NCBI RefSeq assembly: GCF_009870125.1
Contig: NC_046680.1
Location: forward strand, 10,974,001-11,038,000
Direction of reading: 5' to 3'
Source: Drosophila pseudoobscura
Taxonomy: Eukaryota; Arthropoda; Insecta; Diptera; Drosophilidae
DNA length: 64,000 nucleotides
Part shown: positions 23,074 through 33,300 of the stretch, piece after piece
How the letters are laid out: every line of letters begins with the position of its first letter
Position numbering within the stretch: the first letter of the stretch is position 1
Made by a program: the position numbers and the translations under genes
The notes under the pieces: model-generated
Seen by the model: the letters and a program-made list of their open reading frames with translations, nothing else
Database searches by the model: none
Told to the model about the DNA's origin: nothing

Positions 23074-25419
23074 ATGATTTTGTTGAAATTAGCGAGGGCA
23101 CCGCTTTATGGAACACTACGAAGTCTGAAGATGAGCAGCTCTGTGGCCGCCATTGCCTCGGCCACGGATCCGTTGACGGGCCCCAAGTACGAGCGAGAAC
23201 CGAATGTGCTGCGCAAGAAGCTGGCTTCGGTGGTGCCCGGCACGGTGAACCTTCAGGTGCTCGGTGCCGGGGCCAACGGTTCCCCCAGTGCCGTCTATCT
23301 GTTCACGGACCAGTCCCGCTACCTGTTCAACTGCGGCGAAGGCACCCAGCGGCTGGCCCACGAGTACAAGACGCGGCTGTCGCGCCTGGAGCAGATCTTC
23401 GTGACACGTAACACGTGGGCGGCTGTGGGCGGTCTACCTGGCCTGGCGCTAACGATTCAGGATGCCGGCGTGCGTAGTGTGGGCCTGCACGGGCCGTCGC
23501 ACCTCTCCACCATGCTGCAGTCGATGCGGCGCTTCGTCGTGCTCAAGAATCTTCAAATGCAGACGGTCGACTGCACCGCCGGCAGCTGCTTTGAGGACTC
23601 CATTCTGAAGGTGACGTCCCTGCCGCTGGAGAGCGTGGAGAACCCAGAGAAGACCGTAATCAACTACATCTGCCAGCTGAAACCTCGTCCGGGTGCCCTC
23701 AACTTGGTCAAGTGTGTTGAGAAGGGCGTCCCGCCAGGCCCGCTACTGGGGCAGCTAAAGAACGGCCAGGACATCACACTCCCCGATGGCCAGATAGTTC
23801 GCTCCGTGGATGTCACGGAGCCTGGCGAAACGGCGCTCTCCTTTGTGTTCCTGGATGTGCCCTGCGAGGATTACCTTCCCGGTCTGCTTTCCCATGCCAA
23901 GACCATCAAAGATCTGGGCGAACAACAGCTCACTGAGGTGTGCTTGGTGGTGCACTTTACGCCGCACGAAGTCTCCACCTGCCAGAAATATCAGAAATTT
24001 CTGCGAAACCATTTCTCGCCAGGCACGCAGCATATCTACCTGAGTTCCCCGCACAATCAATTCTCCGGCTATGCGGCCGCCCACCGCATCCAGCATCAGC
24101 TGCACCAGCTGGCTCCTCGGATATTTCCCCTCCTGGGAGAGCAGTTCCCCTGCCAGAGTCAGAATCTTAGCGTGAACCTGAAGAAAACCAAGCTGGATGA
24201 GGCAGATCCCGACGGCGGGGTTGATGCAAGCACAGAAACGGAGCAGGGCGTGGTGTCTATGACGAGCTTCCATCTACGTCCCAAAAAGGGTGAGTACCAC
24301 TGCAGATATATTGGTGATTTGTATCTCATTGCATTTCGAACAGGACTGGACCACACCCTGGCGGCCAAGCTTACACCAGAGGAGTACGTCAAGGAGACTC
24401 ATGCTGTGCCCGGCTTTACGGAGCTGCTGGCTAAGCTAAAGGCCGAAACCAACTTCCCATCGTCCGCCGCCAGCAGCTACCCAAGGATCATCTTCCTGGG
24501 CACGGGCTCCTGCATTCCCAACAAGACGCGCAACGTCAGCTCAATTCTGATCCAGACTGCGGCGGAGGCCTTCATGTTGCTCGACTGCGGCGAGGGAACC
24601 TATGGACAGATTGTGCGCCTATACGGCAGCGCAAGGGCCGTAGAGGTACTCCGCCAGCTGCAGGCTGTGTACGTGTCCCACCTGCACGCGGATCATCACA
24701 TTGGATTGATTGGACTGCTAAGGGAACGCAGACAGCTGGCCCCGAAGGCAACTCCGCTTCTCCTACTTGCGCCGCGCCAGATCGAGACATGGCTGGAGTT
24801 TTACCACCGCCAGATCGAGGAGATTGAGGATGCGTACACTTTGGTGGGCAATGGAGAGCTCTTGGCGGATCCCCTGACTGGAGAGGCAGTGGAACCATTG
24901 GGTATAACTGCCATTTCCACCTGCCTGGTCAGGCACTGTACCAACTCCTTTGGCGTGAGCCTCACTCTGAAGGCGCATCACGATGGCGAACCCGTCAAGA
25001 TCACCTACAGCGGCGATACCATGCCTTGCCTGGACCTGATCGAGCTGGGGCGCAACTCTACAGTTCTCATTCACGAGGCCACCATGGAGGACGACCTGGA
25101 GGAGGAGGCGCGCATCAAGACGCACAGCACCATCTCCCAGGCCATCCAGCAGGGACGCAACATGGGAGCCAAGCACACAATCCTCACCCATTTCTCGCAG
25201 CGCTACGCCAAGTGCCCGCGTCTACCCAGCGTAGAGGACATGCAACAGGTGGCCATCGCCTTCGACAACATGCAGGTGACTCTGGAAGACCTCCAGGAGT
25301 ACCACAAGCTCTATCCCGCGCTCCTGGCCATGTATGCAGAGTACACCGAGGAACTGGAACAGCGGGCTGTCAAGCGAGAGCTCAAGCAGGAGCGAAAACG
25401 GAAGTTGGCCCAAACGTGA
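23074..25419 (+). CDS. RNaseZ: RNase Z, long form (ELAC2-type tRNA 3' endonuclease)
   Basis: Zinc endonuclease that removes 3' trailers from pre-tRNAs in nucleus and mitochondria. The open frame is 781 codons but contains a 54-nt intron, 24290-24343, so the spliced product is 763 residues. It has the two-domain long-form layout: an inactive N-terminal beta-lactamase-like half (residues ~55-400) and an active C-terminal half beginning at IIFLGTGSCIPNKTRNVSS. The metal-binding motif HLHADH is at ORF residues 536-541 (518-523 after splicing); SGDTMPC and HEAT motifs follow. The N-terminus (ILLKLARAPLYGTLRSLK) looks like a mitochondrial presequence; Met20 could start a nuclear form. C-terminus is lysine/arginine-rich. 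Divergent from the LYAR-like gene. Confidence 0.95.
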   Translation: MILLKLARAPLYGTLRSLKMSSSVAAIASATDPLTGPKYEREPNVLRKKLASVVPGTVNLQVLGAGANGSPSAVYLFTDQSRYLFNCGEGTQRLAHEYKTRLSRLEQIFVTRNTWAAVGGLPGLALTIQDAGVRSVGLHGPSHLSTMLQSMRRFVVLKNLQMQTVDCTAGSCFEDSILKVTSLPLESVENPEKTVINYICQLKPRPGALNLVKCVEKGVPPGPLLGQLKNGQDITLPDGQIVRSVDVTEPGETALSFVFLDVPCEDYLPGLLSHAKTIKDLGEQQLTEVCLVVHFTPHEVSTCQKYQKFLRNHFSPGTQHIYLSSPHNQFSGYAAAHRIQHQLHQLAPRIFPLLGEQFPCQSQNLSVNLKKTKLDEADPDGGVDASTETEQGVVSMTSFHLRPKKGEYHCRYIGDLYLIAFRTGLDHTLAAKLTPEEYVKETHAVPGFTELLAKLKAETNFPSSAASSYPRIIFLGTGSCIPNKTRNVSSILIQTAAEAFMLLDCGEGTYGQIVRLYGSARAVEVLRQLQAVYVSHLHADHHIGLIGLLRERRQLAPKATPLLLLAPRQIETWLEFYHRQIEEIEDAYTLVGNGELLADPLTGEAVEPLGITAISTCLVRHCTNSFGVSLTLKAHHDGEPVKITYSGDTMPCLDLIELGRNSTVLIHEATMEDDLEEEARIKTHSTISQAIQQGRNMGAKHTILTHFSQRYAKCPRLPSVEDMQQVAIAFDNMQVTLEDLQEYHKLYPALLAMYAEYTEELEQRAVKRELKQERKRKLAQT
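24290..24343 (+). other. RNaseZ: 54-nt in-frame intron of RNaseZ
   Basis: GTGAGT at 24290 and TTTCGAACAG ending at 24343 delimit a 54-nt segment with no stop codon. Removing it restores LRPKKGLDHT, matching the conserved LRPRKGLDR-type sequence of RNase Z proteins, while the retained form inserts 18 residues with no counterpart in the family. A polypyrimidine-like region (ttgtatctcattgca) precedes the acceptor. Confidence 0.85.
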
Positions 25420-25745
25420 TTGAATTGTAACTTTAGCAGGAAAAATGGTGGAAGTATTTACTGAGCTACTGTTAAACTAATCTTAAGGAAATAGTGAGTA
25501 AACCTCTGTCATCAGGTGGTATAATTCTGTGGCCTGTTAAATGTAACCCAAATCAAGAATATATATATTGTATATACTTCGAAATTTTGTTAACCATATG
25601 CCACCGCCGAGTCATCTTGAGCCAGCCCTTATGGTCTTCCGTTTCATACGAGCGAGTGTGCGGTGGATGACGGCTTCCACTCCAGGCGCCTGACCGGCAT
25701 ACATCGCCGCTTGTGGCATGATTCTTGTCGCGCGGGGCTGTAGAC
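25420..25745. other. RNaseZ 3' flank
   Basis: RNaseZ 3' UTR and unique DNA outside the palindrome. No AATAAA is obvious after the stop. The minus strand carries the outer part of an ORF (25612-25983) that continues into the left palindrome arm; this distal piece has no partner in the right arm. Confidence 0.45.
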
Positions 25746-25983
25746 CTAGGGCCCTCTTCCTTGCGTTCCACGCTGTTTTTTTCCGCCTTTCCATACCGTC
25801 CGCCGTCGGTACTCCCTCTGCAGGTAATTCCGCCGTAGCTCCTCGTCCTCTCGGGATGTCCAAGAGATGACTCCTGGCTGGACTGTGGCAGTCACACGCT
25901 GTTCTGCTGAAGCCGCTGCTGTGTCGCTGAGTGGACAATGGCGGAATTGTTGGTTCACGACCACGGAATATAATGTCAGCCAC
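25612..25983 (-). CDS. Doubtful outward ORF of the left palindrome arm
   Basis: 123 codons reading outward from the palindrome. Its first ~75 residues align with the outward ORF of the right arm (shared ADIIFRGREPTIPP, STQRHSSG, DCHSPARSH, DIPRGRGATAELPA); after that a one-base difference in an A run puts the two in different frames. The C-terminal part is basic (MKRKTIRAGSR). I do not recognise it; it may be a decayed gene fragment rather than a functional gene. Confidence 0.25.
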   Translation of the reverse strand: MADIIFRGREPTIPPLSTQRHSSGFSRTACDCHSPARSHLLDIPRGRGATAELPAEGVPTADGMERRKKTAWNARKRALGLQPRATRIMPQAAMYAGQAPGVEAVIHRTLARMKRKTIRAGSR

Positions 25984-25987
25984 CCAC

Positions 25988-26130
25988 CCATCGTATCCCA
26001 GCAGGACAGAAGCGCAAGCCTTGCTAAATCCAAACCTAACAAGCCATCGTCATCCTTCGACCTGGCCATCGACAACTATCTCAAGGACTTTGGCTGTGGC
26101 AACCAAGGGAGGAGCTACGTGGGCTACTAG
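25988..26130 (+). pseudogene. Inward-reading gene 3' fragment, left arm
   Basis: A frame running into the palindrome centre ends in GCGNQGRSYVGY and a TAG stop, preceded by KPSSSFDLAIDNYLKDF. The right arm holds the same frame on the minus strand (about 27770-27618) with conservative changes (DNYL to ENYF) and the same end. The pattern resembles the last exon of a protein gene followed by 3' UTR, copied into both arms. The parent gene is not recognised. Confidence 0.35.
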
Positions 26131-26324
26131 ACTCTAGGTATATTATTCGTTATTATTAGGTTTAAGGATATATGCGTCAATATATTTATATAGTAGATAC
26201 AAATGTATTCAACTTGTTTATTTATTTATTAATACTAAGCTAAGTTATGATGATTAAAACTATTGAAAAATCATCCTTGCTGTATCCTGTGGGGGGGAAA
26301 CTATCCCGATTACAAAAAGGCGTG

Positions 26325-26660
26325 GCACTCCCAGATCGGTGCTCAAGTATCGGAGAAAACTAAATATTTTAGAATGGGGAATTTGTCCTTGATCCTTCAT
26401 AAGGACTGCATTAGATCAGGGACATTTTTTCGATCACAGGAAGCCGTCGCACGTTCAGATCGGGCCACAAATAGCCGAGAAAACTTAATATGTATGGTTG
26501 GGGTTGTTGGAGTCCTTACCGAAGGACCAAGGACATTTTTCTGATCACTGCGAGCCATGGCACGCCCCGATCGGTCCACAAATAAGGGAGAAAATACGAT
26601 TTGTATATCTGGAGAGAATGTCCTGCATCCTTGGTCCTTGATAAGGAATACGTAGGGGAG
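26325..26660. repeat. Three degenerate tandem units in the left palindrome arm
   Basis: Units of about 111 and 124 bp marked by GATCGG at about 26334, 26458 and 26569, each followed by a GAGAAAA segment and then by AAGGACAT/GGACAT and TCCTTGAT-like segments. The mirrored copies lie in the right arm at about 27000-27430. Internal subrepeats in inverted arms are known from fly foldback elements and from some hairpin-RNA loci. Confidence 0.6.
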
Positions 26661-27617
26661 ACAAAAAACGGATAAAACAACAAAAGTTGTTGTTGTCAAT
26701 TATTGACCGCTCAAATGGCCAAAATCAAGAATTTCAGATCTGGGGTACCAGGCGAACAGAAATCAGCAGAAGGTCGCTGGTTTTTTTAAATTCCTTTTAA
26801 TTTAGTTTTTACGTTTTTTCATATTTTCTTTTCCGCCATTTTGAGCGGCCAAAGCAAATATGAAAAAGTTAAAAAAAAAACCAGCGACCTTCTGCTGATT
26901 TCTGTTCGCCTGGTACCCCAGATCTGAAATTCTTGATTTTGGCCATTTGAGCGGTCGCAAGTTGAAAGTTGTTGCTGTACAACAACAACAATCTGTTATA
27001 CAAAAATTGACAACAACTTTTGTTGTTTTATCCGTTTTTTGTCTCCCGTTCCAGGCTTTCGACGGCTTCCCGTGTTCGGAATAGCTTCCTTGAGCTTATG
27101 TATTCCTTATCAAGGACCAAGGATGCAGGACATTCACTCCAGATATACAAATCGTATTTTCTCCCTTATTTGTGGCCCAATCGGGGCGTGCCATAGCTCG
27201 CAGTGATCAGAAAAATGTCCTTGATCCTTCGGTAAGGACTCCAACAACCCCAACCATACATATTAAGTTTTCTCGGCTATTCGTGGCCCGATCGGGACGT
27301 GGGACGGCTTCCTGTGATCAAAAAAATGTCCCTGATTTAATGGAGTCCTTATGAAGGATCAAGGACAAATTCCCCATTCTAAAATATTTAGTTTTCTCCG
27401 ATATTTGACCACCGATCTGGGAGTGCCACGCCTTTTTGTAATCGGGATAGTTTCCCCCATACAGGATACAGCAAGGATGATTTTTCAATAGTTTTAATCA
27501 TCATAACTTAGCTTAGTATTAATAAATAAACAAGTTGAATACATTTGTATCTACTATATAAATATATTGACGCATATATCCTTAAACCTAATAATAACGA
27601 CATATATCTAGAGTCTA

Positions 27618-27770
27618 GTAGCCCACGTAGCTCCTCCCTTGGTTGCCACAGCCAAAGTCCTTGAAATAGTTTTCGATGGCCAGGTCGAAGGATGACGATG
27701 GCTTGTTAAGTTTGGATATAGCAAGGCGTGCGCTTCTGTCCTGCTGGGATACGATGGGTTTTATGGGCTG
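27618..27770 (-). pseudogene. Inward-reading gene 3' fragment, right arm
   Basis: Mirror copy of 25988-26130. The frame reads IVSQQDRSARLAISKLNK then SSSFDLAIENYFKDF and ends in the same GRSYVGY plus TAG. Substitutions between the two copies are mostly silent or conservative over the last 45 codons. Confidence 0.35.
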
Positions 27771-28096
27771 ACATTATTTTCCGTGGTCGTGAACCAACAA
27801 TTCCGCCGTCGACCACTGTTCCCTGCTGTAGCGGGCGGGACGCCACATTGTCGACTCAGCGACACAGCAGCGGCATCATGGCTATGGCTCGCATCAGGAC
27901 AGCAAGTGACTGTCACAGCCCAGCCAGGAGTCATCCCTTGGACATCCCGAGAGGACGAGGAGCTACGGCAGAATTACCTGCACTGGATGTACCGACGGCG
28001 AACGATCTGGAAAGGCGGAGAAAACAGCGTGGAACGCAGGAAGAGAGCCATGGCAGTGGCTGGACCGAAAGGCCACAGGGCCCGGAGCTCAGATAA
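27728..28096 (+). CDS. Doubtful outward ORF of the right palindrome arm
   Basis: 122 codons, paired with the left-arm ORF at 25612-25983. Relative to that ORF it has insertions of about 13 and 5 codons that both keep frame, which hints at past coding constraint. The C-terminal half is Arg/Glu-rich (LERRRKQRGTQEES). No family recognised. Confidence 0.25.
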   Translation: MRFCPAGIRWVLWADIIFRGREPTIPPSTTVPCCSGRDATLSTQRHSSGIMAMARIRTASDCHSPARSHPLDIPRGRGATAELPALDVPTANDLERRRKQRGTQEESHGSGWTERPQGPELR

Positions 28097-29056
28097 CCTT
28101 TAATAAGAATCGACCAGCCTTTAAAAATTAACTGAGTCTGCAATAGTTAGATAGAGCATAGAAAAGGGATAACTCGGATGGTTGTCGGTTGGTTTTTTTT
28201 TTTTTTATTTATTTACTAAATACGTTTGCAACAGTGTCTGTGTAATAAACGCTCGTTTGTAATGATTAAAAAATGATTTTTTTCTGTTGGATCGGCTTGA
28301 GAATTTAATGATTTTACGATCTCGTAGAATGAGTATTTAACTCATTTTCATCGACTCAACAGAGGCACTTGGTTCATAGCACTTATCAGCTTTTCTTTGT
28401 TTTATTTTCCATCTTTCTTTTGTTTAATTTAATTTATTTTTTAGTCATTAAAATTGCAATTTTAAGGCACTTTTTTTGTTCAACGGTTCTCCATCATTGT
28501 GTATTGGTTTTCTTTTTGGAAATTAGCTGTGACTAGTTAAAATTAGTAGGTAAACAACAAAAGTATATAGTATATGTATGTATGATCTTAATTTAGTTCT
28601 CTTTGATATCGGGATTGTGGGGAGGTGGTTGTGGTGGTGGTGTTTGGGGCAAACTTCTGGTTAAAAGTGTGTGGTGTGCTCACTTTTGCGAGTATAAATA
28701 AACATAATTCCAACATTGATAAAATTAATGCTCTGTTTAAAAATAAATAAATAGTTTTACGTTACGGCAACGCAAGCAGCAGAACAGAATTAGGGGAATA
28801 AGAAGAATTCAACAACAACATAAAGTAATCCAGTTAAATCAAATCAGAATTAATCTTATAACTGCCTGTGTCCTGTTTCCAGCTGCACTGGCCTGGCCTG
28901 GCCGGGTAGGGCCTCGGTTATTTCAAATTATTCTCAGTATTAGACTACAAATTCATTAAGATTAGAGGTGAACGATTTTTTGGGTATTTTGGTACTCGTT
29001 TTCGGATGTCCCACACCTGTCCTGCCAGGATGGCTCGATGGCTCAATGGCTCCGCC
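28097..29056 (-). other. CAP: CAP 3' UTR and flank (inferred)
   Basis: Non-coding, AT-rich DNA downstream of the CAP stop at 29057-29059. Several minus-strand AATAAA signals are possible (for example 28204-28209), so the 3' UTR could reach 0.8 kb. No ORF worth reporting. Confidence 0.45.
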
Positions 29057-30381
29057 TTAGGCGCGTTCCACATAGTTGCCGGGGAATGTGCCAAAGCAGC
29101 CGGTGCGCTGCGAGGTGCCCACGAACCATCCGTCGTCGCACTTCTCCAGCACGTGCACCAGATCCCCCTCCAGCAGCTCCAGTTCATCGGAGTTCTGTGG
29201 CCGGTACTTGTACAGGGCGCGATAGCTGAAAGGGAGAAAGGGAAACGGAGCATCTTGGATTAGCAGATCTAGGCAAGAGGTCAGTCCTGAGGGTCACTCA
29301 CGCCAGTGGCTCGGAGCTGGTGTCCACGTGGAGTGCGTCCGTCTTGTGCAGCGTCCGCGTTTCTTTCAGGATTCCGTTCACGGGCTGGGCTCCGTTCTGG
29401 GTCAGCGTGTTGAACTCATTGTTGATGTTTGTGCGCAGCACATCCAGATTGGGCCGCAGATTTGTGGTGCTCTGGCTGCTGATCACGGTCGTCGTTCTGG
29501 CCGCGATATCCTCGGCTCCAATGTCCGTGAGCACCTGAGTGAGGAAGTGGGGTCAGATCTTGGCTAGAGGTGTACCTCTCAGAGGTATGACTCACCTCCA
29601 CATAGGACACTGGGAATATGCCCTTCCTGTTGGCGATCTTGCCCTCGAACCAGTTTCCATCCACCCTGCGCGTCAGCGTGACCAGCTCTCCCTTGTTCAG
29701 AGACAGCTCTACGCCCGACTGGGCCTGGAAATTGTATTTGGCACGAGCCTGGCCCTCCGATGGCCGCTTGGACGGAGTGCGGGCGCCATCGCGGCTAACA
29801 ATCTGTGGAAAGGGAAGGGAAAGAAAAGAGGCTTGGAGGCATGGCAATCGATTGTTGATAAGAGACACGTACCTCCACATAGCTCGCTGGAAGCAACCCG
29901 ATCATCGCATTGTGCTCACCCTCATACCAATTGGGATCGATCTGCCGCCTTATGTAGATGGTGTCGCCCTTGCGGAAGGAGAGCTCTCTGCAAAAATCCA
30001 TACATTAAAAACTACTGGATCCACCGGAGTGCAATTGAAGAACTTACTTGGAGCTCTGTCCCTGGAAGTTGTAGAGGGCCCGGGCAACGGTTTTGGGACC
30101 CACCAGCGACTTGAGCGTCACGTCGGTGGGGAAGTCATCGTAGCGGTTTAGGGCGATCGGGGACTTCTGCGAGGGCGTGAAGTTGTCCGTGTGGCGTCGA
30201 GAGTTCATGTCCTGCAGCTCCTGTAGATACTTGCGGCGTCGCTCCTCGTGGTACAGCTTCTGCATATGCTCCGCTTGGCGTGTGGCTAGTTCCTCCTCCG
30301 GTATGTGCTGCTTCTGCTCATGCCTTATCGGTGTCTTGAAGTGAATGTTGACGTCTGTGTCATAATAACGATTGGGAGATT
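29057..30381 (-). CDS. CAP: CAP SH3-domain exons (three SH3 domains)
   Basis: Five 3' exons encode the C-terminus. Exon 30381-30048 has a charged helix ([15 protein letters not shown]) and the start of SH3-1 ([10 protein letters not shown]), completed in 29987-29873 ([27 protein letters not shown]). SH3-2 is in 29802-29596 ([37 protein letters not shown]). A linker exon 29534-29302 follows. SH3-3 is in 29225-29057 ([37 protein letters not shown]), ending ERA and TAA. Each domain keeps the ALYDY, WYEG/WFxG and PxNYV landmarks. In vertebrate relatives the first two SH3 domains bind vinculin and the third binds other partners. Confidence 0.95.
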
Positions 30382-33300
30382 CTGTGTGAGATGCAAGATC
30401 GACAAAGGGTGTTCAGGCTGTGGCTGAAGCTGAAGCTGGATCTGCGGCATTAACCCAAAGGGCGTTGGTCCCTCCATCATAGCCTATGCTATGCTATACC
30501 CCCGTCATTTGATTTGCTCACAATAACAAAACTAGTTGCCAGCTAAGATAGAAGGCTGTTGACATTTCCGATTGATAACTATGCTTGAATTCCAGCTAGG
30601 TATATCATTCACGTAAGACTCCAATAGTCCTCTGCGAGTAGTACTTGTTTATTTTAAAAATAGCAAACTGAATCGTAAGACGATCTAACCGCAAATCGTT
30701 GTCATAGTTGTCGTTGTCGTTGTCGTTGTGGCTGTCGTTGCTGCTGCTGCTTCTGTTACGAAACCCGTGGCTTATCTGAGTCGCGACGAGGTTTGTATCT
30801 GTCTGCCAATTGGTAAGCAAATAAACAGTCGCCCCCCACCGCCCATTATCCCCCACCTCTCCAGCTAAGCAGCTGGGAGAGATAACCCGCCCCCTATAAT
30901 GGGTGGAAGGGGTGCAGAGAGGAGACGTGACGTGTCACAATCTCAAATTGAATTAAGCTTCTCTTGCTTCACCATTGAAAATGAGCTGCAATTGAAGTTA
31001 ATGCTCGTTAGCAAAATAATCAGTTAATTGGATACTGAATGGAATGGGTCTCCGGGGGGCAAGGGAACTAGCCTCGGACTACGCACCCATACGACTAGTA
31101 GCCGAAACGTTTTAGAGCTGTGCTAAGCCACTTAGCCTCGAGATAAGACTCATCCTCATTTGCATATGAATCGCTTATACATAAGAATATCTATATGTAT
31201 GTCTGTATGTACGTAAGTGGAAAAGTTCGCCTCAGATACATTCGATTCAATTGATGCATTAATGGAACTGTGCTGCAAATTGATAAAGATGGAATACTAC
31301 GCATCCATCAATTGACCCGGTTCAAGGAAATCCCTGGATGGGGGAAAACCTTGCGCAGAGAGGTGCGGTCTGGTCTTGGGACTGGGGCTAGGGCTGGGCA
31401 GCTGTACAAATTTTTGTGCAACAAATACCCCGCCTCGTAGTAAGCTTAACAATTAGGAATAGTTTTGTAGTCGTACATACACATACAATACTATGTAGTG
31501 TTGCAGTACGTGTTGTGTATGAGGCGTAAAAAGAGATTTAATTGACACTTGAGAGATTTTCACTTTCACTGATTTGTTATGGCGCATTTTTGCCAGCGTT
31601 CGAAAGCGTTTGAAAGCGTTGCCGATTTTCATCTTTCACTGGGGAAGTCCACTCACACACACACACACAAACACTAGTCCGGGGCCTTTCAAGGCTTTTC
31701 CTTCCTTTCACGCTCAATTAACTTTTTAAATGGTTTTCTGTTGTTTTTCCCTCTTTCGTATTTGTCTATTTGCCGCTTATTAGTCACAACAATCAATGAG
31801 AATCAGAACCAGACCTCCGGATCGAAGGCTGAGAGGCAATTGTCTGATAAAGCAGAGAAGAACGAACAGCAACAAGCACGAGATTCACGCTCCACTTGAT
31901 CCCCCCTCCCACCAACAAAGCGAGAGAGAGACCGAGAAAGAGAGAAAGGGGAGCTTCGTACCTACCCAAGACCCCAACTACACCGTAGCACGCTTTGTGC
32001 TCAACTGAAACCGAAATCGAAACCGAAACCCAAACTGAATGGGGCTCTGACTCAGTGGGGAGGAGGGGGAGCTCCGGCGCCGACGTCAAAGACTTTTGTC
32101 TCTGGGAGAGTGAGAGGAGCGTGGGGCGATATCAACGGCCGCGTACTACGAGTTCCGTTGTACGAAAGTCACGTTTAATTGTTGTTTCGGGGTGTGTGAA
32201 CACTGGGACCAGACTGACCAAGAATGCGTCGGTCTTTAATTGCTAGACATCAACTTTACCAAGAAAGATTATTTTCTGGTATGTAATGGTACCTTTCAGA
32301 AATGAAAGATTGAGTTCATTGATATGTGGATTTTTAGTTCAAATAAAGACCTTTAATCTTTGAATTTTATGAAATTATGAAATATCTGTCTGTGCTGAGT
32401 TTGTCCACCAAAAGAAGTTTTCCCTGAAGTCTTATTTTTTCTATCACATGGAACCCACTGTATTTGATCTTGAAGAAAAGCTTTTGCTCACAGTTACCGG
32501 CACGAAGCTTTTATCAAAGAGTTCGTTTGGAACGTGAGAGCAAGTGCCAAGCTTTATCTCAAACGCTCTCTCTCTCTCTCACTCGTTGGCTCTCACAATC
32601 TCTTAGAGTAAGGCTGATAACGAGTTTTTTTGGTTTTTGCAAAAGAAAAACCGTGAGAAAGTGCAAAACAGGAAGGTCGTTTGCCCGCTTAATCAAATGA
32701 GAAAGTGCCCAGAGAGATGGGAGTGGGGAGGAGGGGGTCGATTGATCACTTTTCCTTCTTTCACATTTGCTTGAAGTCTAATACTAACTGCCATGCCACT
32801 GCTGCTGCTGCTGATGTTGCTGCTGCTGTTGCTGCCACGCGAGCAGAGGAATAGAAGCTCCGATTGCATGTCGATTGGCCAAGTACGCCCGTCGCTGGTC
32901 CGGCAGAGGGGTGTGCGGCAGACCCACTATGTGATAGGACACCTCTCCCACTACCCCATTGGACTGCTGATGCGGGTATGGGTGTGGCGGCACCATGGGT
33001 GCGGGGCCGGAGTAGTCATAGCCCCCACGATGTATCCAAAGGATTTTTCCGCAATTGGCAATGTCGCAGCTGCTACCCGACGCCGGATGCATGAACTTGT
33101 TGTTGCTGTTGTTGTTGAGGTTGTTGCATGAGTTGCTGTCTGCCCCACTGCTCTGCGGCCGCAGCCAGGGATTCTGATTGGCTTCGGGGCTGCGCCACCA
33201 GCTCTGCTGATGGGTCTGCTGCGGCTGGGACAGCCTGTCATCTGTCAGCTCTAAATCATTGCAGCTGCGATGCAGCTTCAGGCTGGGATGCGACTGCCGC

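Larger units (their letters stand above)
25746..28054. repeat. Long imperfect palindrome (arms ~1.0-1.2 kb, loop ~86 nt)
   Basis: The left arm (about 25746-26787) is the reverse complement of the right arm (about 26874-28054). The innermost 82-83 bases, 26705-26787 against 26874-26956, are identical by eye. Further out, AAGCCATCGTCATCCTTCGA at about 26041-26060 recurs inverted near 27690-27710, and TCATCCTTGC at 26271 recurs as GCAAGGATGA at 27471. The right arm has two extra insertions of roughly 45 nt each (around 26960-27000 and 27045-27100). Similarity stops near 25746 and 28054. Transcribed from either strand it would fold into a hairpin of over 1 kb. It could be a hairpin-RNA (endo-siRNA) locus, a foldback-type element, or an inverted gene-fragment duplication. 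Confidence 0.85.
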
